Made by a program: the position numbers and the translations under genes
Assembly: GCA_964057225.1 (NCBI GenBank)
Contig: OZ059900.1
Span: 19,731,638 to 19,795,637 of the forward strand
Direction of reading: 5' to 3'
Length of the DNA stretch: 64,000 bases
Origin: Auanema rhodensis
Taxonomy: Eukaryota > Nematoda > Chromadorea > Rhabditida > Rhabditidae
The notes under the pieces: model-generated
Database searches by the model: none
Told to the model about the DNA's origin: nothing
The model's input: the letters and a program-made list of their open reading frames with translations, nothing else
Part shown: positions 37,995 through 50,305 of the stretch, piece after piece
Layout of the letters: each line of letters starts with the position of its first letter
Numbering within the stretch: the first letter of the stretch is position 1

Positions 37995-40046
37995 TTTCCT
38001 TAATTTTCTAACCCCTGTTTTTTTGTCGTGAAAGTGGAAACAGACGTTGTACAAACAATTTTGAGCTAGGTTTCATTGACATTGCATGAGTTTGAACACA
38101 TGAAATCGTAAGTCAAAACCTTGTTTACAGCGAAATTTCCAAAAACTGGTTTTCCAGCATAATAAAATATTTCTCATGAGAAATACTGTGTTTTTGTATT
38201 TTTCTAGTGTTCAGCATGTAAAATGCTTCATTTTAGTATGTAACACGATGAAATTCGTTGCATTTGTCGACTCATATGAACAAAAATCGATTTAATCAAT
38301 ATTAGCCATAAGGGGCGTGCCCTCAGAATATGCTAATTTCATTAATTTTCTAACCCCTGTTTTTTTGTCGTGAAAGTGGAACTAGACGTTGTAGGAACAA
38401 TTTTGAGCTAGGTTTCATTGACATTGCATGAGTTTGAACACATGAAATCGTAAGTCAAAACCTTGTTTACAGCGAAATTTCCAAAAACTGGTTTTCCAGC
38501 ATAATAAAATATTTCTCATGGGAAATACTGTGTTTTTGTATTTTTCTAGTGTTCAGCATGTGAAATGCTTCATTTTAGTATGTAACACGCTGAAATTCGT
38601 TGCATTTGACGACTCATATGAACAAAAATCGATTTAATCAATATTAGCCATAAGGGGCGTGCCCTCAGAATATGCTAATTTCCTTAATTTTCTAACCCCT
38701 GTTTTTTTGTCGTGAAAGTGGAAACAGACGTTGTACAAACAATTTTGAGCTAGGTTTCATTGACATTGCATGAGTTTGAACACATGAAATCGTAAGTCAA
38801 AACCTTGTTTACAGCGAAATTTCCAAAAACTGGTTTTCCAGCATAATAAAATATTTCTCATGAGAAATACTGTGTTTTTGTATTTTTCTAGTGTTCAGCA
38901 TGTAAAATGCTTCATTTTAGTATGTAACACGATGAAATTCGTTGCATTTGACGACTCATATGAACAAAAATCGATTTAATCAATATTAGCCATAAGGGGC
39001 GTGCCCTCAGAATATGCTAATTTCATTAATTTTCTAACCCCTGTTTTTTTGTCGTGAAAGTGGAACTAGACGTTGTAGGAACAATTTTGAGCTAGGTTTC
39101 ATTGACATTGCATGAGTTTGAACACATGAAAGCGTAAGTCAAAACCTTGTTTACAGCGAAATTTCCAAAAACTGGTTTTCCAGCATAATAAAATATTTCT
39201 CATGGGAAATACTGTGTTTTTGTATTTTTCTAGTGTTCAGCATGTAAAATGCTTCATTTTAGTATGTAACACGCTGAAATTCGTTGCATTTGACGACTCA
39301 TATGAACAAAAATCGATTTAATCAATATTAGCCATAAGGGGCGTGCCCTCAGAATATGCTAATTTCCTTAATTTTCTAACCCCTGTTTTTTTGTCGTGAA
39401 AGTGGAAACAGACGTTGTAGGAACAATTTTGAGCTAGGTTTCATTGACATTGCATGAGTTTGAACACATGAAATCGTAAGTCAAAACCTTGTTTACAGCG
39501 AAATTTCCAAAAACTGGTTTTCCAGCATAATAAAATATTTCTCATGAGAAATACTGTGTTTTTGTATTTTTCTAGTGTTCAGCATGTAAAATGCTTCATT
39601 TTAGTATGTAACACGATGAAATTCGTTGCATTTGACGACTCATATGAACAAAAATCGATTTAATCAATATTAGCCATAAGGGGCGTGCCCTCAGAATATG
39701 CTAATTTCATTAATTTTCTAACCCCTGTTTTTTTGTCGTGAAAGTGGAACTAGACGTTGTAGGAACAATTTTGAGCTAGGTTTCATTGACATTGCATGAG
39801 TTTGAACACATGAAATCGTAAGTCAAAACCTTGTTTACAGCGAAATTTCCAAAAACTGGTTTTCCAGCATAATAAAATATTTCTCATGGGAAATACTGTG
39901 TTTTTGTATTTTTCTAGTGTTCAGCATGTAAAATGCTTCATTTTAGTATGTAACACGCTGAAATTCGTTGCATTTGACGACTCATATGAACAAAAATCGA
40001 TTTAATCAATATTAGCCATAAGGGGCGTGCCCTTAGAATATGCTAA
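37995..40046 (+). repeat. Dimeric higher-order repeat with gaaacag marker (684 bp x 3)
   Basis: Units at 37995, 38679 and 39363 share ggaaacagacg, catgAgaaat and cacgAtgaaa; the first two have tacaaac and the third taggaac. Partner units at 38337, 39021 and 39705 share cattaatttt, taggaac and catgGgaaat. Private changes are catttgtcgac (37995), gaaagcgtaag (39021) and gcccttag at the end of 39705. Confidence 0.85.
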
Positions 40047-40730
40047 TTTCCTTAATTTTCTAACCCCGGTTTTTTTGTCGTGAAAGTGGAATTAGACGTT
40101 GTAGGAACAATTTTGAGCTAGGTTTCATTGACATTGCATGAGTTTGAACACATGAAATCGTAAGTCAAAACCTTGTTTACAGCGAAATTTCCAAAAACTG
40201 GTTTTCCAGCATAATAAAATATTTCTCATGGGAAATACTGTGTTTTTGTATTTTTCTAGTGTTCAGCATGTAAAATGTTTCATTTTAGTATGTAACACGC
40301 TGAAATTCGTTGCATTTGACGACTCATATGAACAAAAATCGATTTAATCAATATTAGCCATAAGGGGCGTGCCCTTAGAATATGCTAATTTCCTTAATTT
40401 TCTAACCCCGGTTTTTTTGTCGTGAAAGTGGAATTAGACGTTGTAGGAACAATTTTGAGCTAGGTTTCATTGACATTGCATGAGTTTGAACACATGAAAT
40501 CATAAGTCAAAACCTTGTTTACAGCGAAATTTCCAAAAACTGGTTTTCCAGCATAATAAAATATTTCTCATGGGAAATACTGTGTTTTTGTATTTTTCTA
40601 GTGTTCAGCATGTAAAATGCTTCATTTTAGTATGTAACACGCTGAAATTCGTTGCATTTGACTACTCATATGAACAAAAATCGATTTAATCAATATTAGC
40701 CATAAGGGGCGTGCCCTCAGAATATGCTAA
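40047..40730 (+). repeat. Pair of cccgg/gaattag units interrupting the dimers
   Basis: Two adjacent units, 40047 and 40389, both carry cccgg, gaattag and taggaac. Both 39705 and 40047 end in gcccttag in place of gccctcag, a marker in adjacent units that suggests local conversion or a one-unit duplication. The unit at 40389 has aaatcataag, a loss of a CpG in an otherwise conserved site. Confidence 0.75.
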
Positions 40731-43466
40731 TTTCCTTAATTTTCTAACCCCTGTTTTTTTGTCGTGAAAGTGGAACTAGACGTTGTACAAACAATTTTGA
40801 GCTAGGTTTCATTGACATTGCATGAGTTTGAACACATGAAATCGTAAGTCAAAACCTTGTTTACAGCGAAATTTCCAAAAACTGGTTTTCCAGCATAATA
40901 AAATATTTCTCATGAGAAATACTGTGTTTTTGTATTTTTCTAGTGTTCAGCATGTAAAATGCTTCATTTTAGTATGTAACACGATGAAATTCGTTGCATT
41001 TGACGACTCATATGAACAAAAATCGATTTAATCAATATTAGCCATAAGGGGCGTGCCCTCAGAATATGCTAATTTCATTAATTTTCTAACCCCTGTTTTT
41101 TTGTCGTGAAAGTGGAACTAGACGTTGTAGGAACAATTTTGAGCTAGGTTTCATTGACATTGCATGAGTTTGAACACATGAAATCGTAAGTCAAAACCTT
41201 GTTTACAGCGAAATTTCCAAAAACTGGTTTTCCAGCATAATAAAATATTTCTCATGGGAAATACTGTGTTTTTGTATTTTTCTAGTGTTCAGCATGTAAA
41301 ATGCTTCATTTTAGTATGTAACACGCTGAAATTCGTTGCATTTGACGACTCATATGAACAAAAATCGATTTAATCAATATTAGCCATAAGGGGCGTGCCC
41401 TCAGAATATGCTAATTTCCTTAATTTTCTAACCCCTGTTTTTTTGTCGTGAAAGTGGAACTAGACGTTGTACAAACAATTTTGAGCTAGGTTTCATTGAC
41501 ATTGCATGAGTTTGAACACATGAAATCGTAAGTCAAAACCTTGTTTACAGCGAAATTTCCAAAAACTGGTTTTCCAGCATAATAAAATATTTCTCATGAG
41601 AAATACTGTGTTTTTGTATTTTTCTAGTGTTCAGCATGTAAAATGCTTCATTTTAGTATGTAACACGCTGAAATTCGTTGCATTTGACGACTCATATGAA
41701 CAAAAATCGATTTAATCAATATTAGCCATAAGGGGCGTGCCCTCAGAATATGCTAATTTCCTTAATTTTCTAACCCCTGTTTTTTTGTCGTGAAAGTGGA
41801 ACTAGACGTTGTAGGAACAATTTTGAGCTAGGTTTCATTGACATTGCATGAGTTTGAACACATGAAATCGTAAGTCAAAACCTTGTTTACAGCGAAATTT
41901 CCAAAAACTGGTTTTCCAGCATAATAAAATATTTCTCATGGGAAATACTGTGTTTTTGTATTTTTCTAGTGTTCAGCATGTGAAATGCTTCATTTTAGTA
42001 TGTAACACGCTGAAATTCGTTGCATTTGACGACTCATATGAACAAAAATCGATTTAATCAATATTAGCCATAAGGGGCGTGCCCTCAGAATATGCTAATT
42101 TCCTTAATTTTCTAACCCCTGTTTTTTTGTCGTGAAAGTGGAAACAGACGTTGTAGGAACAATTTTGAGCTAGGTTTCATTGACATTGCATGAGTTTGAA
42201 CACATGAAATCGTAAGTCAAAACCTTGTTTACAGCGAAATTTCCAAAAACTGGTTTTCCAGCATAATAAAATATTTCTCATGAGAAATACTGTGTTTTTG
42301 TATTTTTCTAGTGTTCAGCATGTAAAATGCTTCATTTTAGTATGTAACACGCTGAAATTCGTTGCATTTGACGACTCATATGAACAAAAATCGATTTAAT
42401 CAATATTAGCCATAAGGGGCGTGCCCTCAGAATATGCTAATTTCCTTAATTTTCTAACCCCTGTTTTTTTGTCGTGAATGTGGAACTAGACGTTGTAGGA
42501 ACAATTTTGAGCTAGGTTTCATTGACATTGCATGAGTTTGAACACATGAAATCGTAAGTCAAAACCTTGTTTACAGCGAAATTTCCAAAAACTGGTTTTC
42601 CAGCATAATAAAATATTTCTCATGGGAAATACTGTGTTTTTGTATTTTTCTAGTGTTCAGCATGTGAAATGCTTCATTTTAGTATGTAACACGCTGAAAT
42701 TCGTTGCATTTGACGACTCATATGAACAAAAATCGATTTAATCAATATTAGCCATAAGGGGCGTGCCCTCAGAATATGCTAATTTCCTTAATTTTCTAAC
42801 CCCTGTTTTTTTGTCGTGAAAGTGGAAACAGACGTTGTAGGAACAATTTTGAGCTAGGTTTCATTGACATTGCATGAGTTTGAACACATGAAATCGTAAG
42901 TCAAAACCTTGTTTACAGCGAAATTTCCAAAAACTGGTTTTCCAGCATAATAAAATATTTCTCATGAGAAATACTGTGTTTTTGTATTTTTCTAGTGTTC
43001 AGCATGTAAAATGGTTCATTTTAGTATGTAACACGATGAAATTCGTTGCATTTGACGACTCATATGAACAAAAATCGATTTAATCAATATTAGCCATAAG
43101 GGGCGTGCCCTCAGAATATGCTAATTTCATTAATTTTCTAACCCCTGTTTTTTTGTCGTGAAAGTGGAACTAGACGTTGTAGGAACAATTTTGAGCTAGG
43201 TTTCATTGACATTGCATGAGTTTGAACACATGAAATCGTAAGTCAAAACCTTGTTTACAGCGAAATTTCCAAAAACTGGTTTTCCAGCATAATAAAATAT
43301 TTCTCATGGGAAATACTGTGTTTTTGTATTTTTCTAGTGTTCAGCATGTAAAATGCTTCATTTTAGTATGTAACACGCTGAAATTCGTTGCATTTGACGA
43401 CTCATATGAACAAAAATCGATTTAATCAATATTAGCCATAAGGGGCGTGCCCTCAGAATATGCTAA
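40731..43466 (+). repeat. Dimeric higher-order repeat (684 bp x 4)
   Basis: The first units of the pairs (40731, 41415, 42099, 42783) carry catgAgaaat; the second units (41073, 41757, 42441, 43125) carry taggaac with catgGgaaat. The gaaacag marker is in 42099 and 42783, tgtgaaatg in 41757 and 42441, and cacgAtgaaa in 40731 and 42783. Markers shuffle between pairs, as expected from ongoing exchange. The unit at 42441 has a private gtgaatgtgg. Confidence 0.8.
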
Positions 43467-43808
43467 TTTCCTTAATTTTCTAACCCCTGTTTTTTTGTCG
43501 TGAAAGTGGAACTAGACGTTGTAGGAACAATTTTGAGCTAGGTTTCATTGACATTGCATGAGTTTGAACACATGAAATCGTAAGTCAAAACCTTGTTTAC
43601 AGCGAAATTTCCAAAAACTGGTTTTCCAGCATAATAAAATATTTCTCATGAGAAATACTGTGTTTTTGTATTTTTCTAGTGTTCAGCATGTAAAATGCTT
43701 CATTTTAGTATGTAACACGCTGAAATTCGTTGCATTTGACGACTCATATGAACAAAAATCGATTTAATCAATATTAGCCATAAGGGGCGTGCCCTCAGAA
43801 TATGCTAA

Positions 43809-46800
43809 TTTCCTTAATTTTCTAACCCCGGTTTTTTTGTCGTGAAAGTGGAACTAGACGTTGTAGGAACAATTTTGAGCTAGGTTTCATTGACATTGCA
43901 TGAGTTTGAACACATGAAATCGTAAGTCAAAACCTTGTTTACAGCGAAATTTCCAAAAACTGGTTTTCCAGCATAATAAAATATTTCTCATGGGAAATAC
44001 TGTGTTTTTGTATTTTTCTAGTGTTCAGCATGTAAAATGCTTCATTTTAGTATGTAACACGCTGAAATTCGTTGCATTTGACTACTCATATGAACAAAAA
44101 TCGATTTAATCAATATTAGCCATAAGGGGCGTGCCCTCAGAATATGCTAATTTCCTTAATTTTCTAACCCCTGTTTTTTTGTCGTGAAAGTGGAACTAGA
44201 CGTTGTAGGAACAATTTTGAGCTAGGTTTCATTGACATTGCATGAGTTTGAACACATGAAATCGTAAGTCAAAACCTTGTTTACAGCGAAATTTCCAAAA
44301 ACTGGTTTTCCAGCATAATAAAATATTTCTCATGGGAAATACTGTGTTTTTGTATTTTTCTAGTGTTCAGCATGTGAAATGCTTCATTTTAGTATGTAAC
44401 ACGCTGAAATTCGTTGCATTTGACTACTCATATGAACAAAAATCGATTTAATCAATATTAGCCATAAGGGGCGTGCCCTCAGAATATGCTAATTTCCTTA
44501 ATTTTCTAACCCCTGTTTTTTTGTCGTGAAAGTGGAACTAGACGTTGTACAAACAATTTTGAGCTAGGTTTCATTGACATTGCATGAGTTTGAACACATG
44601 AAATCGTAAGTCAAAACCTTGTTTACAGCGAAATTTCCAAAAACTGGTTTTCCAGCATAATAAAATATTTCTCATGGGAAATACTGTGTTTTTGTATTTT
44701 TCTAGTGTTCAGCATGTGAAATGCTTCATTTTAGTATGTAACACGCTGAAATTCGTTGCATTTGACGACTCATATGAACAAAAATCGATTTAATCAATAT
44801 TAGCCATAAGGGGCGTGCCCTCAGAATATGCTAATTTCCTTAATTTTCTAACCCCGGTTTTTTTGTCGTGAAAGTGGAATTAGACGTTGTAGGAACAATT
44901 TTGAGCTAGGTTTCATTGACATTGCATGAGTTTGAACACATGAAATCGTAAGTCAAAACCTTGTTTACAGCGAAATTTCCAAAAACTGGTTTTCCAGCAT
45001 AATAAAATATTTCTCATGGGAAATACTGTGTTTTTGTATTTTTCTAGTGTTCAGCATGTAAAATGCTTCATTTTAGTATGTAACACGCTGAAATTCGTTG
45101 CATTTGACTACTCATATGAACAAAAATCGATTTAATCAATATTAGCCATAAGGGGCGTGCCCTCAGAATATGCTAATTTCCTTAATTTTCTAACCCCTGT
45201 TTTTTTGTCGTGAAAGTGGAACTAGACGTTGTACAAACAATTTTGAGCTAGGTTTCATTGACATTGCATGACTTTGAACACATGAAATCGTAAGTCAAAA
45301 CCTTGTTTACAGCGAAATTTCCAAAAACTGGTTTTCCAGCATAATAAAATATTTCTCATGAGAAATACTGTGTTTTTGTATTTTTCTAGTGTTCAGCATG
45401 TAAAATGCTTCATTTTAGTATGTAACACGCTGAAATTCGTTGCATTTGACGACTCATATGAACAAAAATCGATTTAATCAATATTAGCCATAAGGGGCGT
45501 GCCCTCAGAATATGCTAATTTCCTTAATTTTCTAACCCCGGTTTTTTTGTCGTGAAAGTGGAACTAGACGTTGTAGGAACAATTTTGAGCTAGGTTTCAT
45601 TGACATTGCATGAGTTTGAACACATGAAATCGTAAGTCAAAACCTTGTTTACAGCGAAATTTCCAAAAACTGGTTTTCCAGCATAATAAAATATTTCTCA
45701 TGGGAAATACTGTGTTTTTGTATTTTTCTAGTGTTCAGCATGTAAAATGCTTCATTTTAGTATGTAACACGCTGAAATTCGTTGCATTTGACTACTCATA
45801 TGAACAAAAATCGATTTAATCAATATTAGCCATAAGGGGCGTGCCCTCAGAATATGCTAATTTCCTTAATTTTCTAACCCCTGTTTTTTTGTCGTGAAAG
45901 TGGAACTAGACGTTGTAGGAACAATTTTGAGCTAGGTTTCATTGACATTGCATGAGTTTGAACACATGAAATCGTAAGTCAAAACCTTGTTTACAGCGAA
46001 ATTTCCAAAAACTGGTTTTCCAGCATAATAAAATATTTCTCATGGGAAATACTGTGTTTTTGTATTTTTCTAGTGTTCAGCATGTGAAATGCTTCATTTT
46101 AGTATGTAACACGCTGAAATTCGTTGCATTTGACTACTCATATGAACAAAAATCGATTTAATCAATATTAGCCATAAGGGGCGTGCCCTCAGAATATGCT
46201 AATTTCCTTAATTTTCTAACCCCTGTTTTTTTGTCGTGAAAGTGGAACTAGACGTTGTAGGAACAATTTTGAGCTAGGTTTCATTGACATTGCATGAGTT
46301 TGAACACATGAAATCGTAAGTCAAAACCTTGTTTACAGCGAAATTTCCAAAAACTGGTTTTCCAGCATAATAAAATATTTCTCATGGGAAATACTGTGTT
46401 TTTGTATTTTTCTAGTGTTCAGCATGTGAAATGCTTCATTTTAGTATGTAACACGCTGAAATTCGTTGCATTTGACGACTCATATGAACAAAAATCGATT
46501 TAATCAATATTAGCCATAAGGGGCGTGCCCTCAGAATATGCTAATTTCCTTAATTTTCTAACCCCGGTTTTTTTGTCGTGAAAGTGGAATTAGACGTTGT
46601 AGGAACAATTTTGAGCTAGGTTTCATTGACATTGCATGAGTTTGAACACATGAAATCGTAAGTCAAAACCTTGTTTACAGCGAAATTTCCAAAAACTGGT
46701 TTTCCAGCATAATAAAATATTTCTCATGGGAAATACTGTGTTTTTGTATTTTTCTAGTGTTCAGCATGTAAAATGTTTCATTTTAGTATGTAACACGCTG

Positions 46801-46886
46801 AAATTCGTTGCATTTGACGACTCATATGAACAAAAATCGATTTAATCAATATTAGCCATAAGGGGCGTGCCCTCAGAATATGCTAA
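43809..46886 (+). repeat. Five-unit higher-order repeat, one full and one partial copy (1710 bp offset)
   Basis: Copy 1 is 43809-45518 and copy 2 covers 45519-46886 (four units). The order is cccgg/ggaactag/gactac; tgtgaaatg/gactac; tgtgaaatg/gacgac; cccgg/gaattag. The fifth unit of copy 1 (45177) has the first gcatgactttg marker, which is reused in the eight-unit repeats downstream. The fourth units differ (gactac at 44835; aaatgtttc and gacgac at 46545). Confidence 0.75.
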
Positions 46887-47570
46887 TTTCCTTAATTTTC
46901 TAACCCCTGTTTTTTTGTCGTGAAAGTGGAACTAGACGTTGTAGGAACAATTTTGAGCTAGGTTTCATTGACATTGCATGAGTTTGAACACATGAAATCG
47001 TAAGTCAAAACCTTGTTTACAGCGAAATTTCCAAAAACTGGTTTTCCAGCATAATAAAATATTTCTCATGGGAAATACTGTGTTTTTGTATTTTTCTAGT
47101 GTTCAGCATGTAAAATGCTTCATTTTAGTATGTAACACGCTGAAATTCGTTGCATTTGACGACTCATATGAACAAAAATCGATTTAATCAATATTAGCCA
47201 TAAGGGGCGTGCCCTCAGAATATGCTAATTTCCTTAATTTTCTAACCCCTGTTTTTTTGTCGTGAAAGTGGAATTAGACGTTGTAGGAACAATTTTGAGC
47301 TAGGTTTCATTGACATTGCATGAGTTTGAACACATGAAATCGTAAGTCAAAACCTTGTTTACAGCGAAATTTCCAAAAACTGGTTTTCCAGCATAATAAA
47401 ATATTTCTCATGGGAAATACTGTGTTTTTGTATTTTTCTAGTGTTCAGCATGTAAAATGCTTCATTTTAGTATGTAACACGCTGAAATTCGTTGCATTTG
47501 ACGACTCATATGAACAAAAATCGATTTAATCAATATTAGCCATAAGGGGCGTGCCCTCAGAATATGCTAA

Positions 47571-50305
47571 TTTCCTTAATTTTCTAACCCCTGTTTTTTT
47601 GTCGTGAAAGTGGAACTAGACGTTGTAGGAACAATTTTGAGCTAGGTTTCATTGACATTGCATGAGTTTGAACACATGAAATCGTAAGTCAAAACCTTGT
47701 TTACAGCGAAATTTCCAAAAACTGGTTTTCCAGCATAATAAAATATTTCTCATGGGAAATACTGTGTTTTTGTATTTTTCTAGTGTTCAGCATGTGAAAT
47801 GCTTCATTTTAGTATGTAACACGCTGAAATTCGTTGCATTTGACGACTCATATGAACAAAAATCGATTTAATCAATATAAGCCATAAAGGGCGTGCCCTC
47901 AGAATATGCTAATTTCCTTAATTTTCTAACCACTGTTTTTTTGTCGTGAAAGTGGAACTAGACGTTGTAGGAACAATTTTGAGCTAGGTTTCATTGACAT
48001 TGCATGAGTTTGAACACATGAAATCGTAAGTCAAAACCTTGTTTACAGCGAAATTTCCAAAAACTGGTTTTCCAGCATAATAAAATATTTCTCATGGGAA
48101 ATACTGTGTTTTTGTATTTTTCTAGTGTTCAGCATGTAAAATGCTTCATTTTAGTATGTAACACGCTGAAATTCGTTGCATTTGACTACTCATATGAACA
48201 AAAATCGATTTAATCAATATTAGCCATAAGGGGCGTGCCCTCAGAATATGCTAATTTCCTTAATTTTCTAACCCCTGTTTTTTTGTCGTGAAAGTGGAAC
48301 TAGACGTTGTAGGAACAATTTTGAGCTAGGTTTCATTGACATTGCATGAGTTTGAACACATGAAATCGTAAGTCAAAACCTTGTTTACAGCGAAATTTCC
48401 AAAAACTGGTTTTCCAGCATAATAAAATATTTCTCATGGGAAATACTGTGTTTTTGTATTTTTCTAGTGTTCAGCATGTGAAATGCTTCATTTTAGTATG
48501 TAACACGCTGAAATTCGTTGCATTTGACGACTCATATGAACAAAAATCGATTTAATCAATATTAGCCATAAGGGGCGTGCCCTCAGAATATGCTAATTTC
48601 CTTAATTTTCTAACCCCGGTTTTTTTGTCGTGAAAGTGGAATTAGACGTTGTAGGAACAATTTTGAGCTAGGTTTCATTGACATTGCATGAGTTTGAACA
48701 CATGAAATCGTAAGTCAAAACCTTGTTTACAGCGAAATTTCCAAAAACTGGTTTTCCAGCATAATAAAATATTTCTCATGGGAAATACTGTGTTTTTGTA
48801 TTTTTCTAGTGTTCAGCATGTAAAATGCTTCATTTTAGTATGTAACACGCTGAAATTCGTTGCATTTGACTACTCATATGAACAAAAATCGATTTAATCA
48901 ATATTAGCCATAAGGGGCGTGCCCTCAGAATATGCTAATTTCCTTAATTTTCTAACCCCTGTTTTTTTGTCGTGAAAGTGGAACTAGACGTTGTACAAAC
49001 AATTTTGAGCTAGGTTTCATTGACATTGCATGACTTTGAACACATGAAATCGTAAGTCAAAACCTTGTTTACAGCGAAATTTCCAAAAACTGGTTTTCCA
49101 GCATAATAAAATATTTCTCATGGGAAATACTGTGTTTTTGTATTTTTCTAGTGTTCAGCATGTGAAATGCTTCATTTTAGTATGTAACACGCTGAAATTC
49201 GTTGCATTTGACGACTCATATGAACAAAAATCGATTTAATCAATATTAGCCATAAGGGGCGTGCCCTCAGAATATGCTAATTTCCTTAATTTTCTAACCC
49301 CGGTTTTTTTGTCGTGAAAGTGGAATTAGACGTTGTAGGAACAATTTTGAGCTAGGTTTCATTGACATTGCATGAGTTTGAACACATGAAATCGTAAGTC
49401 AAAACCTTGTTTACAGCGAAATTTCCAAAAACTGGTTTTCCAGCATAATAAAATATTTCTCATGGGAAATACTGTGTTTTTGTATTTTTCTAGTGTTCAG
49501 CATGTAAAATGTTTCATTTTAGTATGTAACACGCTGAAATTCGTTGCATTTGACGACTCATATGAACAAAAATCGATTTAATCAATATTAGCCATAAGGG
49601 GCGTGCCCTCAGAATATGCTAATTTCCTTAATTTTCTAACCCCTGTTTTTTTGTCGTGAAAGTGGAACTAGACGTTGTAGGAACAATTTTGAGCTAGGTT
49701 TCATTGACATTGCATGAGTTTGAACACATGAAATCGTAAGTCAAAACCTTGTTTACAGCGAAATTTCCAAAAACTGGTTTTCCAGCATAATAAAATATTT
49801 CTCATGGGAAATACTGTGTTTTTGTATTTTTATAGTGTTCAGCATGTAAAATGCTTCATTTTAGTATGTAACACGCTGAAATTCGTTGCATTTGACGACT
49901 CATATGAACAAAAATCGATTTAATCAATATTAGCCATAAGGGGCGTGCCCTCAGAATATGCTAATTTCCTTAATTTTCTAACCCCGGTTTTTTGTCGTGA
50001 AAGTGGAATTAGACGTTGTAGGAACAATTTTGAGCTAGGTTTCATTGACATTGCATGAGTTTGAACACATGAAATCGTAAGTCAAAACCTTGTTTACAGC
50101 GAAATTTCCAAAAACTGGTTTTCCAGCATAATAAAATATTTCTCATGGGAAATACTGTGTTTTTGTATTTTTCTAGTGTTCAGCATGTAAAATGCTTCAT
50201 TTTAGTATGTAACACGCTGAAATTCGTTGCATTTGACTACTCATATGAACAAAAATCGATTTAATCAATATTAGCCATAAGGGGCGTGCCCTCAGAATAT
50301 GCTAA
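47571..50305 (+). repeat. Eight-unit higher-order repeat, copy 1 (2735 bp)
   Basis: Units start at 47571, 47913, 48255, 48597, 48939, 49281, 49623 and 49965. Markers in order: tgtgaaatg ending caatataagccataaagg; accactg with gactac; tgtgaaatg; cccgg/gaattag/gactac; tacaaac with gcatgactttg and tgtgaaatg; cccgg with aaatgtttc; tttttatag; cccgg with 6 Ts and gactac. The 6-T unit makes the length 2735 and not 2736. Confidence 0.92.
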
